From CAJWPI01 sp964635015 (GTDB lineage Bacteria > Pseudomonadota > Gammaproteobacteria > Magnimaribacterales > Magnimaribacteraceae), in assembly GCA_964635015.1 (NCBI GenBank), contig CAZWMS010000002.1:1-64000 (forward strand): a stretch of DNA of 64,000 nucleotides. Reading direction: 5' to 3'. Under the pieces are notes generated by a model that was not told where the DNA came from, ran no database searches, and saw only the letters and a list, made by a program, of their open reading frames with translations. The translations under genes and the position numbers were made by a program. Of this stretch, positions 49,792 to 58,902 are shown piece by piece; position 1 is the first letter of the stretch, and each line of letters begins with the position of its first letter.

Positions 49792-51483
49792 ATGTCGTTA
49801 AGTTTCGAAGAGCTATTAGAAGAAAATCTCAAGACTGTTGAAATGAATCCAGGGAGCTTGATAACCGGGATAGTTATGGAAATTTTAGAGAATCATGTTG
49901 TAGTACATGTAGGTCTTAAATCAGAAGCAACAGTTCCTATTAATGAATTTTTTAACGAATCAGGTAAATTAGAGTTGGCGGTCTACGATGAAGTGCAACT
50001 CGTGTTAGAGGCTGTAGAGGACGGTCATGGCAATACTAGAGTATCAAGAGAGAAAGCCATTAAAAAAGAGGTTTGGAAAAGAATAGAAGAATGCTTAGCT
50101 TCGGAAGTAACTTTGAAAGGCTTAATTACTGGGAAGGTAAAAGGTGGAATGACAGTAGACATACAAGGTATTAAGGCTTTTCTGCCTGGTTCTTTAGCTG
50201 AAAGTGTCCCTACAAAAGATCTAGATCATCTAGAAGGAAAATATGAAGAATTTAAGGTTATAAAGTTAGACAAGGACAAAAACAATGTTGTTCTTTCGAG
50301 AAAGGCTGTTTTAGAAGAAGTAAATTCAGAAGAAAGAGAGAAACTTCTTGCAGGAATTTATGAAGGAATGAAAACCAAAGGTGTAGTGAAGAACCTTACA
50401 GACTATGGAGCTTTTGTAGATTTAGGGGGACTTGATGGCTTACTTCATATAACAGATATTTCTTGGAGCAGAATTAATCATCCCTCAGAGGCTATTAATA
50501 TTGGTGATGAGATAGAAGTTCAAGTCATCAAGTATGATGAAGAGGAAAAGAGAGTCTCTTTAGGTATTAAGCAACTAGTCGAAGACCCCTGGGAAGGGAT
50601 AGAAAATAAATTTCCTATCAATAGTTCAGTTATGGGTAAAGTTACAAATCTTACAGACTATGGTTTTTTTGTAGAGATTGACAATGGCGTAGAAGGCTTG
50701 GTGCATGTCTCTGAAATTGATTGGACAAATAAGAATATTCATCCAGCTAAGGTAGTAGAATTTGGAGATTCTCTTGAAGTGATGATTCTAGAAGTGGATG
50801 AACAGAAAAGAAGAATTTCTCTTGGTCTTAAACAGTTATCAGAAAATCCTTGGCAAGTTTTTGGTCTTAATCACAGCCCAGGAGATAAAATTAAAGGGGT
50901 TATAAAATCTATTACAGACTTTGGAGTTTTCATAGAACTTGAAGGAGGAATAGATGGGCTTGTTCATTCATCTGATATTTCTTGGGAAGAAAATGAAGAG
51001 CAGCTTAGAGCTTTGAACAAAAATGAGGAGATAGAAGCTGTAATTTTATCTATTGATATTGCAAGAGAGCGTATTTCTTTAGGCATGAAACAGTTAAAGA
51101 GCGATCTATTTAATGACTATGTAACAAAAAACAAAAAAGGTTCAAAGGTTAATGGTAAGGTAGAAGAATTTGATGAGAAGAAGATTATTTTATCTCTTTC
51201 TGAGAATATTAATGGTACTTTAGCTCTAAAGGATTTTGCAAACTCTAAAGTAGATGCTAATCTGGAAAAGGGTTTGGAATTAGAAGTAATTATTGCAAAT
51301 ATAAATACAAAAGACAGGGAAATAACTTTATCTCTTCGTGCCTTGGAGAAACAAGAAGAAAGAAGTGCTTTAGAAGAGAACGTTTTAAGAAATAAGGAAA
51401 TAGAAGAAGAATCAAAATCAAACCTAGGTGATATGATTAAGGCTGAGATAGAGGATAAGGACAGCACTAAAGGTAATGAATAG
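49792..51483 (+). CDS. rpsA: 30S ribosomal protein S1
   Basis: mRNA-binding ribosomal protein of six S1 motifs. The 563 residues show repeats at about 20-90, 105-170, 190-260, 275-350, 360-430 and 445-510; the third to fifth, with KNLTDYGAFVDLGGLDGLLH, NLTDYGFFVEIDNGVEGLVH and SITDFGVFIELEGGIDGLVH, are the RNA-binding ones. The first two are more diverged and bind the ribosome in E. coli. Length is as expected. The start lacks a Shine-Dalgarno sequence, as for E. coli rpsA, whose leader is autoregulated by S1. It overlaps ihfB by eight bases. Confidence 0.97.
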   Translation: MSLSFEELLEENLKTVEMNPGSLITGIVMEILENHVVVHVGLKSEATVPINEFFNESGKLELAVYDEVQLVLEAVEDGHGNTRVSREKAIKKEVWKRIEECLASEVTLKGLITGKVKGGMTVDIQGIKAFLPGSLAESVPTKDLDHLEGKYEEFKVIKLDKDKNNVVLSRKAVLEEVNSEEREKLLAGIYEGMKTKGVVKNLTDYGAFVDLGGLDGLLHITDISWSRINHPSEAINIGDEIEVQVIKYDEEEKRVSLGIKQLVEDPWEGIENKFPINSSVMGKVTNLTDYGFFVEIDNGVEGLVHVSEIDWTNKNIHPAKVVEFGDSLEVMILEVDEQKRRISLGLKQLSENPWQVFGLNHSPGDKIKGVIKSITDFGVFIELEGGIDGLVHSSDISWEENEEQLRALNKNEEIEAVILSIDIARERISLGMKQLKSDLFNDYVTKNKKGSKVNGKVEEFDEKKIILSLSENINGTLALKDFANSKVDANLEKGLELEVIIANINTKDREITLSLRALEKQEERSALEENVLRNKEIEEESKSNLGDMIKAEIEDKDSTKGNE

Positions 51484-51754
51484 ATCTGATTTAATTAAAA
51501 AGATCAACATTAAGAATTCTCATTTAACAAAACAAGATGTTAAAGAGGGTATTGACAAAATTTTAGAATGCTTAAGTGAATCATTGGCTAGAGGCAAAAG
51601 AGTAGAAGTAAGAAATTTTGGTACTTTTTCTGTAAGATCAAGAAAAGCACGTGTTGGCAGAAATCCTAAAACTGGTAAGGCAGTAAATGTGAGAAGAAAA
51701 TTTCATCCCTATTTCAGATCTTCAAAAGGCTTAAAAGCAAATCTAAACAGCTAA
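51476..51754 (+). CDS. ihfB: Integration host factor beta subunit
   Basis: Small DNA-bending protein of the HU/IHF fold. The 92 residues carry the family DNA-binding region VEVRNFGTFSVRSRKARVGRNPKTGKAV and FHPYFRSSKGLK. The location after rpsA and the R-rich arm support IHF beta over HU. It overlaps rpsA by eight bases. IhfA is not in the window. Confidence 0.93.
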   Translation: MNRSDLIKKINIKNSHLTKQDVKEGIDKILECLSESLARGKRVEVRNFGTFSVRSRKARVGRNPKTGKAVNVRRKFHPYFRSSKGLKANLNS

Positions 51755-51829
51755 AGATGTTTCATTCCTCTTTTAGTTCTTGTTTTTATCGGCAACTAGA
51801 TTTTGTTTTATGCTCTTCATTTAATAGTT

Positions 51830-52048
51830 ATGCGCATTATTAATCTTATTTTAGTCTTAATATTATTATTGATAATTTTCTCATCTTACTTACTTACTTC
51901 CCTTAATAAAACCCTTGTAAGTCTTGATCTTCTTTTCCTTATTTTAGACATTAAATTAGGCGCTGCTTTGCTATTTTCCATTTTATTGGGCGGCGTAATT
52001 GCTCTAGTTCTTGAATTGCTTTATTTATCTGGGAGAAGAAAACACTAA
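51830..52048 (+). CDS. lapA: LapA-domain membrane protein
   Basis: A 72-residue protein with two hydrophobic segments (about 4-20 and 37-60) and the loop NKTLVSLDLLFLILDIKLG between them, ending in LSGRRKH, the pattern of the LapA/DUF1049 family. In E. coli LapA acts with LapB on LpxC proteolysis. I chose ATG 51830; an in-frame TTG lies at 51803. It sits between ihfB and pyrF. lapB, which lies between lapA and pyrF in E. coli, is missing here. Confidence 0.75.
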   Translation: MRIINLILVLILLLIIFSSYLLTSLNKTLVSLDLLFLILDIKLGAALLFSILLGGVIALVLELLYLSGRRKH

Positions 52049-52054
52049 AAACTT

Positions 52055-52753
52055 ATGAAAAGTCAAATTATAGTAGCTTTAGATATGAATTTTTCAGACG
52101 CCTTTGTCACAGCTAATAAGTTAGACCCTAGTAATTGTAAACTTAAGATTGGAAGTCAGCTTTTTTCTTCTGAAGGCCCTAAAGTTATAGAAGAATTTAC
52201 TAAACTGGGATTTGAGATATTTCTTGATTTAAAATTTCATGATATTCCCCATACTGTAAATAGATCCATCAAGGAACTTAAAGACTTTAAAATTTGGATG
52301 ATAAATGTCCATGCTTCTGGCGGGGCTGAAATGTTATCTTCTGCAGTAGAAGCTATATCAGAATTTCAATCTAGACCTATCCTTTTGGGAGTTACAGTTC
52401 TTACAAGTTTAAATGATCTTTTATTAAAAGAAATTGGAATTAAGTTTGATGTAATTTCTCAAGTCTTAAATTTAGCACAACTCTCTAAAACCAATGGTTT
52501 AGACGGAGTTGTGTGTTCACCGAATGAATTAACCCTCTTAAGGAGAAAGCTAGGGGATGATTTTGTTTTAGTTACACCAGGAGTTCGTTCTAATAAAGGA
52601 GCTAAATTAGATGATCAGAAGAGAACAGCTACCTCAAAAGAGGCTTCAGAGAGAGGAGCTGATTTTTTAGTAATTGGCAGGGAAATAACAAAAAATAAAA
52701 ATCCAACGGATGCTTTGGATGCTATATTGAAAGAAATGGAATATATTCATTAA
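52055..52753 (+). CDS. pyrF: Orotidine 5'-phosphate decarboxylase
   Basis: Last step of UMP synthesis. The 232 residues start IIVALDMNFSDAF and hold the catalytic Lys/Asp tetrad in LDLKFHDIPHTV, then LGVTVLTSL, VCSPNELTLLR, LVTPGVRSN and FLVIGREITK. Length is normal. Six bases after lapA, then 42 bases to the cupin gene. Confidence 0.97.
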   Translation: MKSQIIVALDMNFSDAFVTANKLDPSNCKLKIGSQLFSSEGPKVIEEFTKLGFEIFLDLKFHDIPHTVNRSIKELKDFKIWMINVHASGGAEMLSSAVEAISEFQSRPILLGVTVLTSLNDLLLKEIGIKFDVISQVLNLAQLSKTNGLDGVVCSPNELTLLRRKLGDDFVLVTPGVRSNKGAKLDDQKRTATSKEASERGADFLVIGREITKNKNPTDALDAILKEMEYIH

Positions 52754-52795
52754 TATGAGAGAATTGGATTAAATATTTTTTTACAGGAGCAATAA

Positions 52796-53116
52796 ATGGA
52801 TACTCAATCTGGATGGAAAGTTGTTAAAGAAGATGAGCGTTATGTTGTTACAGATAATGATTCTTTAAAGAAACTTATTACAAGTATTACTATTCTTAAC
52901 TCCAAACACAGCACTACTGGGCATAGTCATTCAAACCAAGAAGAAGTTTATATTTTTAGATCAGGTGAGGGAGAGATGGAAATAAATGAGAGAAGATTTA
53001 AAGTTAATGAAGGAGACATAGTATTTATCCAGGATGGAGATTTTCATAGAGTTCATAATACTTCTCAAGAACCCCTTGAATTTATATGTATTTTTGATGG
53101 AGTAAGGTCTCATTAG
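52796..53116 (+). CDS. Small cupin-fold protein
   Basis: A 106-residue single-domain cupin. The first motif GHSHSNQEEVYIFRSGEGEM has the His-x-His and Glu metal ligands; the second is GDFHRVHNTSQEPLEFI with a fourth His. The metal and substrate are unknown; similar small cupins are often sugar isomerases or binding proteins, so a link to the polysaccharide locus is possible but unproven. The start has AGGAG at 52783. It lies between pyrF and uvrC. Confidence 0.8.
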   Translation: MDTQSGWKVVKEDERYVVTDNDSLKKLITSITILNSKHSTTGHSHSNQEEVYIFRSGEGEMEINERRFKVNEGDIVFIQDGDFHRVHNTSQEPLEFICIFDGVRSH

Positions 53117-53132
53117 TTAAACGATTTCCTAT

Positions 53133-53162
53133 TTGAAATTTTACTTATAATTTTTTTATACT
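53133..53162 (+). promoter_or_regulatory. Candidate sigma-70 promoter for uvrC
   Basis: TTGAAA at 53133-53138 and TATACT at 53157-53162 are separated by 18 bases and lie 34 bases before the uvrC start, in the 80-base gap after the cupin gene. Both hexamers match five or four of six consensus positions. Confidence 0.5.
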
Positions 53163-53196
53163 TTACTAAGCATGTTTCAAACTAGAATTAGACTTC

Positions 53197-55008
53197 ATGA
53201 ACAAAAAGTTTGTACTAGGAGATAATCTATTTGAAAAGCTAAAAGATTTGCCAATAAAACCCGGTGTCTATAGGTTTTTAGATACAAATAAGACAATCTT
53301 ATACATAGGAAAGGCAAAAAATCTAAGAGCTAGAATTAAGAGTTATTTTCAAGCAAATAATAAAAAGACAAAAAAGCTTAACATGCTTTTAAAAGAGTCT
53401 TATTCGTTAGACTTAACTTTAACTAATTCTGAATTAGAGGCATTATTGCTTGAACAACATTTAATAAAACAGTTAAAACCCAAATTTAACGTTCAGTTTA
53501 AGGACGACAAGGGATACCCTTGGATCAAGCTGGATACTAGAAATGAGTTCCCTTCTGTAAGGTCTCATTTAGGAACTAAAAACAAAATTGATGCATATTT
53601 TGGTCCATTTCCTAGCTCATATGCCATAAAACAAACCTTAGTTTTAATACAAAAAATTTTTAAAATAAGGAATTGTTCAGAAAATTTCTTTAAAAATAGA
53701 TCTAGACCTTGTCTCCAGTTTGAAATAGGAAGATGTTCTGCCCCTTGTGTGGGGGCTATTAAAAAAAGCGATTATTTAAAAGAGGTAAGGCTAGCAGAAA
53801 AGCTTTTAAGAGGGCAAGGGAATAATCTAGAAAGGGAACTTTATGACTTGATGGATGAAAACTCTGTAAAAAAGAATTATGAAAGGGCAGCAGATTATAG
53901 AGATAAATTATCGGCTCTAAGAGAGATCCAAAGAAACCAGAGTATATCGGGATTTAATGAAGATAGAGATGCTATTACTTTATATTCCAATGAAAAGGGA
54001 ACTTTTGTTGGGGTTACCCAAGTAAGAGGTGGGTGGATATTGAATCATAAGAATTTTACCTTAAATGAAACTGGAATTACCCAGGAAGTATTAGAATCAT
54101 TTTTATTTCAATATTATTTTCTAAGAAAAGAAATTCCCCCCAAACTTATAATAGGAAAAAAAATACAAGGTAAAGTATTAATTGAGGGTGCTTTATCTAA
54201 GAATTTAAAAAAGAGAGTCAAAATTTTAACTAAATTAGGTAAGAAGGATAGAGGTCTGCTTTCTATTTCTAAATCTAATACACAGTTTGCAATAAAAAGA
54301 AGTTTTAAAGAAGATAAAGATCCATTTTCTGAATTTGCTGACCTAAAGAGAACTTTTAAATTAAGCAGAGATATCAAATTAATAGATTCTTTTGATATTA
54401 GCCATCAAGGAGGTAAAAATGCTGTTGGAGGCTGTGTAGTCTATGATCAGAAAGGAAAAAATAAAAGTAAGTATAGGTTGTATAATATTCATAAAAAAAA
54501 CGCTGGAAATGATATTGCTTCAATGATGGAAGTAGTTTTAAGGAGATATTCTAATAAGAATAATACTAGACCAGATTTAATATTAATAGACGGGGGTTTT
54601 ACACATCTTAAAGCTGTAGAAAAAACTTTATTTAATTTGGGGTATAAAGATTTTGAGATACTTTCTATTTCTAAGGGTGTAAGAAGGAAAGCAGAAATGG
54701 ATCTTTTTCACAATAGAAATGGTAAGACTATAATTATAAATAGACATTTACCAAGCCATCTCTTTTTACAAAGATTAAGGGATGAAAGTCATAGGCTAGT
54801 AATTTCTAATCAAAGAAAGAAACAAGTAAAGTCATCTTCAAAATCTTCTTTAGATAACATCTATGGTATCGGGAAGAAAAAGAAAAGATCCCTATTAAGA
54901 TATTTTGGAAGCGTTTCTCAAATCTCTAAAGCTAGCTATGAAGATTTAGTTTCTGTTAAGGGTATTGGCAAATCTTATGCAGAACTTATTTATAAGAATT
55001 TTCATTAA
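53197..55008 (+). CDS. uvrC: Excinuclease ABC subunit C
   Basis: Makes both incisions in nucleotide-excision repair. The 603 residues have an N-terminal GIY-YIG domain (PGVYRFLDTNKTILYIGKAKN), a middle UVR motif (YERAADYRDKLSALREI), an RNase-H-like nuclease domain with SFDISHQGGKNAVGGCVVYD, and C-terminal helix-hairpin-helix motifs (YGIGKKKKRSLLRYFGS, VKGIGKSYAELI). Length matches. It precedes pgsA, the widely conserved pair. Confidence 0.97.
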   Translation: MNKKFVLGDNLFEKLKDLPIKPGVYRFLDTNKTILYIGKAKNLRARIKSYFQANNKKTKKLNMLLKESYSLDLTLTNSELEALLLEQHLIKQLKPKFNVQFKDDKGYPWIKLDTRNEFPSVRSHLGTKNKIDAYFGPFPSSYAIKQTLVLIQKIFKIRNCSENFFKNRSRPCLQFEIGRCSAPCVGAIKKSDYLKEVRLAEKLLRGQGNNLERELYDLMDENSVKKNYERAADYRDKLSALREIQRNQSISGFNEDRDAITLYSNEKGTFVGVTQVRGGWILNHKNFTLNETGITQEVLESFLFQYYFLRKEIPPKLIIGKKIQGKVLIEGALSKNLKKRVKILTKLGKKDRGLLSISKSNTQFAIKRSFKEDKDPFSEFADLKRTFKLSRDIKLIDSFDISHQGGKNAVGGCVVYDQKGKNKSKYRLYNIHKKNAGNDIASMMEVVLRRYSNKNNTRPDLILIDGGFTHLKAVEKTLFNLGYKDFEILSISKGVRRKAEMDLFHNRNGKTIIINRHLPSHLFLQRLRDESHRLVISNQRKKQVKSSSKSSLDNIYGIGKKKKRSLLRYFGSVSQISKASYEDLVSVKGIGKSYAELIYKNFH

Positions 55009-55026
55009 CTTTATTTACTCAAAACC

Positions 55027-55575
55027 ATGACTACCGCATCATATATATCACTAACTAGAATATTCCTAATCATACCAATAATTTATTTTAGTTCCTTACA
55101 AATTACTGTGTTTAATATTTTTGCCTTAGTTCTCTTTATTATAGCTAGTTTATCCGATTATTTAGATGGTTATGTGGCTAGAAAAATGAATTCAGTAACT
55201 TATTTGGGTTCTCTACTTGATTTACTTGCCGACAAACTTTTAGTTTGCTTGGTATTAATTTGGCTTTCTTTTCTTAATAGCTCTTTTCCATTTATATTTG
55301 CTGTAATTTTAATTGTTTCTAGAGAAATAATAATTTCTTCCATACGCCAATTTATTTCAGAGAACTACGACTCAAAGCTATTGAAAGTTTCTTTATTGGG
55401 AAAGGTCAAGACAGTTTTGCAAATGTTCACTATTTCAGTAATTCTTATTTCACCAGAGTGCCCTGTATTTCTTTCTCCTTTCTCTATAATTTTGTTATGG
55501 ATATCAGCATTTGTTTCTTTTTATTCATTGATTAAATATGTACAAAATTGGTCAAGACTTATAGACTCAAACTAG
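55027..55575 (+). CDS. pgsA: CDP-diacylglycerol-glycerol-3-phosphate phosphatidyltransferase
   Basis: Makes phosphatidylglycerol phosphate. The 182 residues contain the CDP-alcohol transferase motif DYLDGYVARKMNSVTYLGSL followed by LDLLADKLLV (D-x2-D-G-x2-A-R-x8-G-x3-D-x3-D) and several membrane helices. It follows uvrC by 18 bases. In E. coli tRNA genes follow pgsA; here 108 bases without tRNA lead into the polysaccharide locus. Confidence 0.96.
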   Translation: MTTASYISLTRIFLIIPIIYFSSLQITVFNIFALVLFIIASLSDYLDGYVARKMNSVTYLGSLLDLLADKLLVCLVLIWLSFLNSSFPFIFAVILIVSREIIISSIRQFISENYDSKLLKVSLLGKVKTVLQMFTISVILISPECPVFLSPFSIILLWISAFVSFYSLIKYVQNWSRLIDSN

Positions 55576-55683
55576 ATCTAGCCCAGGTTAAGATTGCTAA
55601 TATGGAGGCTGAGTGTATCATTGCGCCCAAAAAGACTTATAAATAACCATAAGTTTGCCCGTTCTAAGTTTTGAGGATTATTA
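55576..55683 (+). other. Non-coding gap before the polysaccharide locus
   Basis: A 108-base gap between pgsA and the Wzz gene. I see no tRNA, no JUMPstart/ops element and no strong terminator. A weak 6-base inverted repeat (55635-55640 with 55649-55654) is the only structure. A promoter for the locus is expected here but not assigned. Confidence 0.4.
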
Positions 55684-56595
55684 ATGTCAGAAAACCAAAA
55701 TTTTAAAAATAAAGAATTAGACTTACCTGAAGAAATAAACTTTAAATATCTATTCAATATAACCTGGAAAAATAGACTACCTGTGATTTTAATTTCTTTT
55801 TTTACCTTCATTGCTGTATTTTTCTATGCTTTAAGTCTTCCAACCAACTTTATGGCAACTGGAAGTTATAGCTCTGATACTGGAAACAAAGGAACAACTA
55901 TACAAAATCCTTTATCAGGCCTAGGGCTTGGGGGTTTCGCAATAGGAGGTGATGATAATAAAATTAAATTGGCTTTACGTACCCTTCGTTCTAAGAAGTT
56001 CCTAAAAGATTTTATAATTAAGAGAGACCTTGCTTCTAAACTAGCTTTAGAAATGACAAAAGAAGAAATCTCATCCTTAAGTCCTCAAGATCAAGAGCAG
56101 TTTCTGTTGAGTCTTGCGATAGGGTTAAATGATTCAATTGTAAAGAGCGTGAGCCGACTCAACGATTTCTTTACAGTATCAGTTATCCATTCATCCCCTA
56201 TTATCTCTAAACAATTGTTAGATTGGCTTATTGAAGATATTAACAAGGCTATGATGGAGAAGGACGTTGAAGAAGCTAAGAAATCTATTGAATATCTCAA
56301 GTTACAAGCAAGCAAGACTTCTGTCGGCGAATTGAGAAAGTTGTTCTATTCTATGATAGAAAGTCATACAACAACTATCATGTTATCAGAAGTCAAAAAA
56401 GAATATATTATAAAAACTATAGATCCGCCTGTCTTGCCATTAAGTCCTTATGGTATTGATAAGATCAAAATACTAATATGGGGCGCAATAGGCTCATTAT
56501 TATTAAGTATTATTTTTGTAAATTTTCTTTATTTCCTTGGATATGAATTAAGATTTAAGAATCTGTATAGAAAAATAAAAGCGAAAATAGATTGA
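55684..56595 (+). CDS. Wzz-type chain-length determinant
   Basis: Polysaccharide co-polymerase that sets glycan chain length, in the inner membrane. The 303 residues have two transmembrane segments (about 33-52 and 265-285) around a large periplasmic domain with helical Lys/Glu-rich segments, and the end PPVLPLSPYGIDKIKILIWG has the Pro-rich motif before TM2 seen in Wzz. There is no tyrosine-kinase domain, so it is of the O-antigen type. It opens the sugar locus with rfbBAC downstream, which fits O-antigen or exopolysaccharide. Confidence 0.88.
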   Translation: MSENQNFKNKELDLPEEINFKYLFNITWKNRLPVILISFFTFIAVFFYALSLPTNFMATGSYSSDTGNKGTTIQNPLSGLGLGGFAIGGDDNKIKLALRTLRSKKFLKDFIIKRDLASKLALEMTKEEISSLSPQDQEQFLLSLAIGLNDSIVKSVSRLNDFFTVSVIHSSPIISKQLLDWLIEDINKAMMEKDVEEAKKSIEYLKLQASKTSVGELRKLFYSMIESHTTTIMLSEVKKEYIIKTIDPPVLPLSPYGIDKIKILIWGAIGSLLLSIIFVNFLYFLGYELRFKNLYRKIKAKID

Positions 56596-56630
56596 TACTA
56601 AGTTCTTCTTATACACCTTAAAATTTTCCT

Positions 56631-57791
56631 ATGAATGTCTTGCTCAAGATATCACCAATCACTTTAATTTGGTTAGGTTTCTATTTTAGGCTACTTGCCT
56701 CACTCTGGTCAGTTGATTTTGGTTTGCATTTAGTTTTTACTGGAGATGTTGCTCGTTTTCATAATATGGCTGTTACTCTCAATGATAATGGAGATATTTT
56801 ATTGGGAAGGTCGATTTTGGGTTACGGTTACCCTTACTTTTTAAGTTTTCTTTATAAGATTTCAATGGAGTCTATATTTATTGGTGCAATTGTTTCCTCA
56901 TTAGCTTGGCTATTATCTGGATTTGTTTTAATAAGGACTTTGAATTTTTTCTTTCTTACAAGAGCTAATTTTTTTATTGTCATTGCCTTATTTACCTTTT
57001 TGCCATCTTCTGTTTTGAATACAGGTGTTCCAATGAGAGAATCTTACCTTCTATTATTTACAAATCTAACAATCTATTCATTATTGAAGATTTATCTTCA
57101 TAAAGATGTAAGGTATTGGCTATTAATGTCTTTATGTATTTGCATATTAGCTATTTTTCACCCTGCATACTTGCCCTTCGGCATGGCTGTATTAGTTCTT
57201 GCTACTTTTTCCTATGCCTTGAGAAACAAAAGAATTGTAAATTTAAGGAATGTTTTTATTTTTTCTCCTTTCTTCTTAATTTTTCTTTTCTTCATTTTCA
57301 ATACTTCTTTCAGTTTATTTTCTCAGTACGCTTATGATTTAGATATTGATGGCATAAGTGGTGCTGTTTCTACTTTTCGTTCAGGATCTGTTCTTACATC
57401 CCCAGGTTCTAGGGCACAATACCAGTCTTCTGTTCAAGAAATAGATGGAGTGTTGGGTTTGATAACTTTCTTACCTGTATCGCTTTTTCAGTATTTGTTT
57501 GAGCCTATGCCTTGGAAAATATCTAGTTTAGTAGATATTATTCTTTTAATTGAGAATCTAATAAGAGGTATTTTAATTTTTTTTGCTTTAAAGGCACTTT
57601 TTAGTAAATCAACCCCCATGAGGAGAGTATTATTTATTTTAATAATTTTATACTTCTTTATGGAGTTGATATGGTCTCTTGGTACTACAAATTGGGGTAC
57701 TGCATCTAGGCATCATGTCCCAATTTTTGGTGTATTATTAATAATTGGTATTGCCTTTACGAACCAACCAAACAGAAAATATGCTTTGTAG
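56631..57791 (+). CDS. Polytopic membrane protein of the glycan locus
   Basis: A 386-residue protein with about 9 to 11 transmembrane helices and no motif I can name. The first loop has GDVARFHNMAVTLNDNG, an acidic site before long helices that recalls GT-C glycosyltransferases of the GT39 type; a polymerase (Wzy) or an O-antigen ligase is also possible. A periplasmic loop around YAYDLDIDGISGAVSTFR sits later. Position between Wzz and RfbB supports a role in building or polymerising the surface glycan. Base use is as its neighbours. Confidence 0.7.
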   Translation: MNVLLKISPITLIWLGFYFRLLASLWSVDFGLHLVFTGDVARFHNMAVTLNDNGDILLGRSILGYGYPYFLSFLYKISMESIFIGAIVSSLAWLLSGFVLIRTLNFFFLTRANFFIVIALFTFLPSSVLNTGVPMRESYLLLFTNLTIYSLLKIYLHKDVRYWLLMSLCICILAIFHPAYLPFGMAVLVLATFSYALRNKRIVNLRNVFIFSPFFLIFLFFIFNTSFSLFSQYAYDLDIDGISGAVSTFRSGSVLTSPGSRAQYQSSVQEIDGVLGLITFLPVSLFQYLFEPMPWKISSLVDIILLIENLIRGILIFFALKALFSKSTPMRRVLFILIILYFFMELIWSLGTTNWGTASRHHVPIFGVLLIIGIAFTNQPNRKYAL

Positions 57792-57840
57792 CAAAAAGTA
57801 AAAAGATGATTATTTTTAAGAACGAATACAATAAAAACAC

Positions 57841-58881
57841 ATGAAGACACTAATTACTGGAGGGGCTGGTTTTATTGGTTCAAACCTTATCAAATATTTA
57901 ATAGAGAGAACAAATTACAAGGTTATTAATATTGATAATTTAACTTATGCAGGTAACCCCAATTCTTTGGATCCAGTTAAAAAAAATAAGAGATATACTT
58001 TTGAACAGATAGATATAACGAACAAAGAATTATTATCAGAAGTGTTCCATACAGAACAACCCGATTCTCTTCTTCATCTAGCAGCAGAGTCTCATGTCGA
58101 TAGATCCATACAGAATCCAGAACATTTTGTTAAGACCAATATTTATGGTACTTACAATTTACTAGAGGTTACGAGGGAATACTTAAAGTCCTTCCCAATA
58201 AAGTGTAAGGATTTTAAGTTCATACATATTTCTACAGATGAAGTTTATGGAGATCTTGAAATAGAGGAAAAACCTTTTACAGAGGAAAGTCCTTATTTCC
58301 CTAGTTCCCCTTACTCTGCCAGTAAAGCTAGCTCAGACCATTTGGTTAGAGCCTGGCACAGAACTTATAACCTTCCCACAATAATTACTAACTGTTCAAA
58401 TAATTATGGACCCTTTCAATTTCCAGAAAAATTGATCCCCTTAACAATAGACAAAGCATTGGAAGGCAGGAAAATACCTGTTTATGGAGATGGCAAGCAA
58501 ATAAGAGATTGGCTTTATGTTAAAGATCATATAAGAGCTTTGATGGAAGTCTTAAAAAGAGGGATTGTAGGAGAAACCTACAATATAGGCGGAAATTGCC
58601 AAATATCAAATATTGAAGTAATTAAAATGATCCTAGATCTTATTGAAGAATTTTTACTAAAAAATGAAAAAAAAGGTAATCTCTATAAACTCATTGAATT
58701 CGTAGAAGATAGACCTGGACATGACTTAAGGTATGCCATTGATATATCTAAGATAAAAAGAGAATTACAATGGGAACCTAAGGAGACTATCAATACTGGG
58801 CTTCGTAAAACTGTAGAATGGTATTTATCTAATAAGGATTGGACGCAAATTATTAAAAACAAATTTAAAAATAAGAAATAG
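57841..58881 (+). CDS. rfbB: dTDP-glucose 4,6-dehydratase
   Basis: Makes dTDP-4-keto-6-deoxyglucose, the branch point for rhamnose and other deoxysugars. The 346 residues have the Rossmann motif TGGAGFIGSNL (6-16), DEVYGDLE (Thr-Asp-Glu active triad), the SDR pair in YSASKASSDH and the C-terminal GRPIPVYGDGKQIRDWLYV-like region (residues about 213-231). It precedes rfbA by 21 bases. Confidence 0.97.
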   Translation: MKTLITGGAGFIGSNLIKYLIERTNYKVINIDNLTYAGNPNSLDPVKKNKRYTFEQIDITNKELLSEVFHTEQPDSLLHLAAESHVDRSIQNPEHFVKTNIYGTYNLLEVTREYLKSFPIKCKDFKFIHISTDEVYGDLEIEEKPFTEESPYFPSSPYSASKASSDHLVRAWHRTYNLPTIITNCSNNYGPFQFPEKLIPLTIDKALEGRKIPVYGDGKQIRDWLYVKDHIRALMEVLKRGIVGETYNIGGNCQISNIEVIKMILDLIEEFLLKNEKKGNLYKLIEFVEDRPGHDLRYAIDISKIKRELQWEPKETINTGLRKTVEWYLSNKDWTQIIKNKFKNKK

Positions 58882-58902
58882 AAACATAAAGAGGGTTTAA
58901 AC

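Noticed and set aside
51117..51467. 116-codon open frame on the minus strand opposite rpsA
   Set aside because: It mirrors the charged 3' end of rpsA and has no start context or motif.
53146..53151. TATAAT as the uvrC -10 box
   Set aside because: No -35 hexamer sits at the right distance. The TTGAAA/TATACT pair 11 bases downstream is better.
55576..55683. tRNA genes after pgsA, as in E. coli
   Set aside because: No cloverleaf, T-arm (GTTCRA) or CCA end is visible in the 108 bases.
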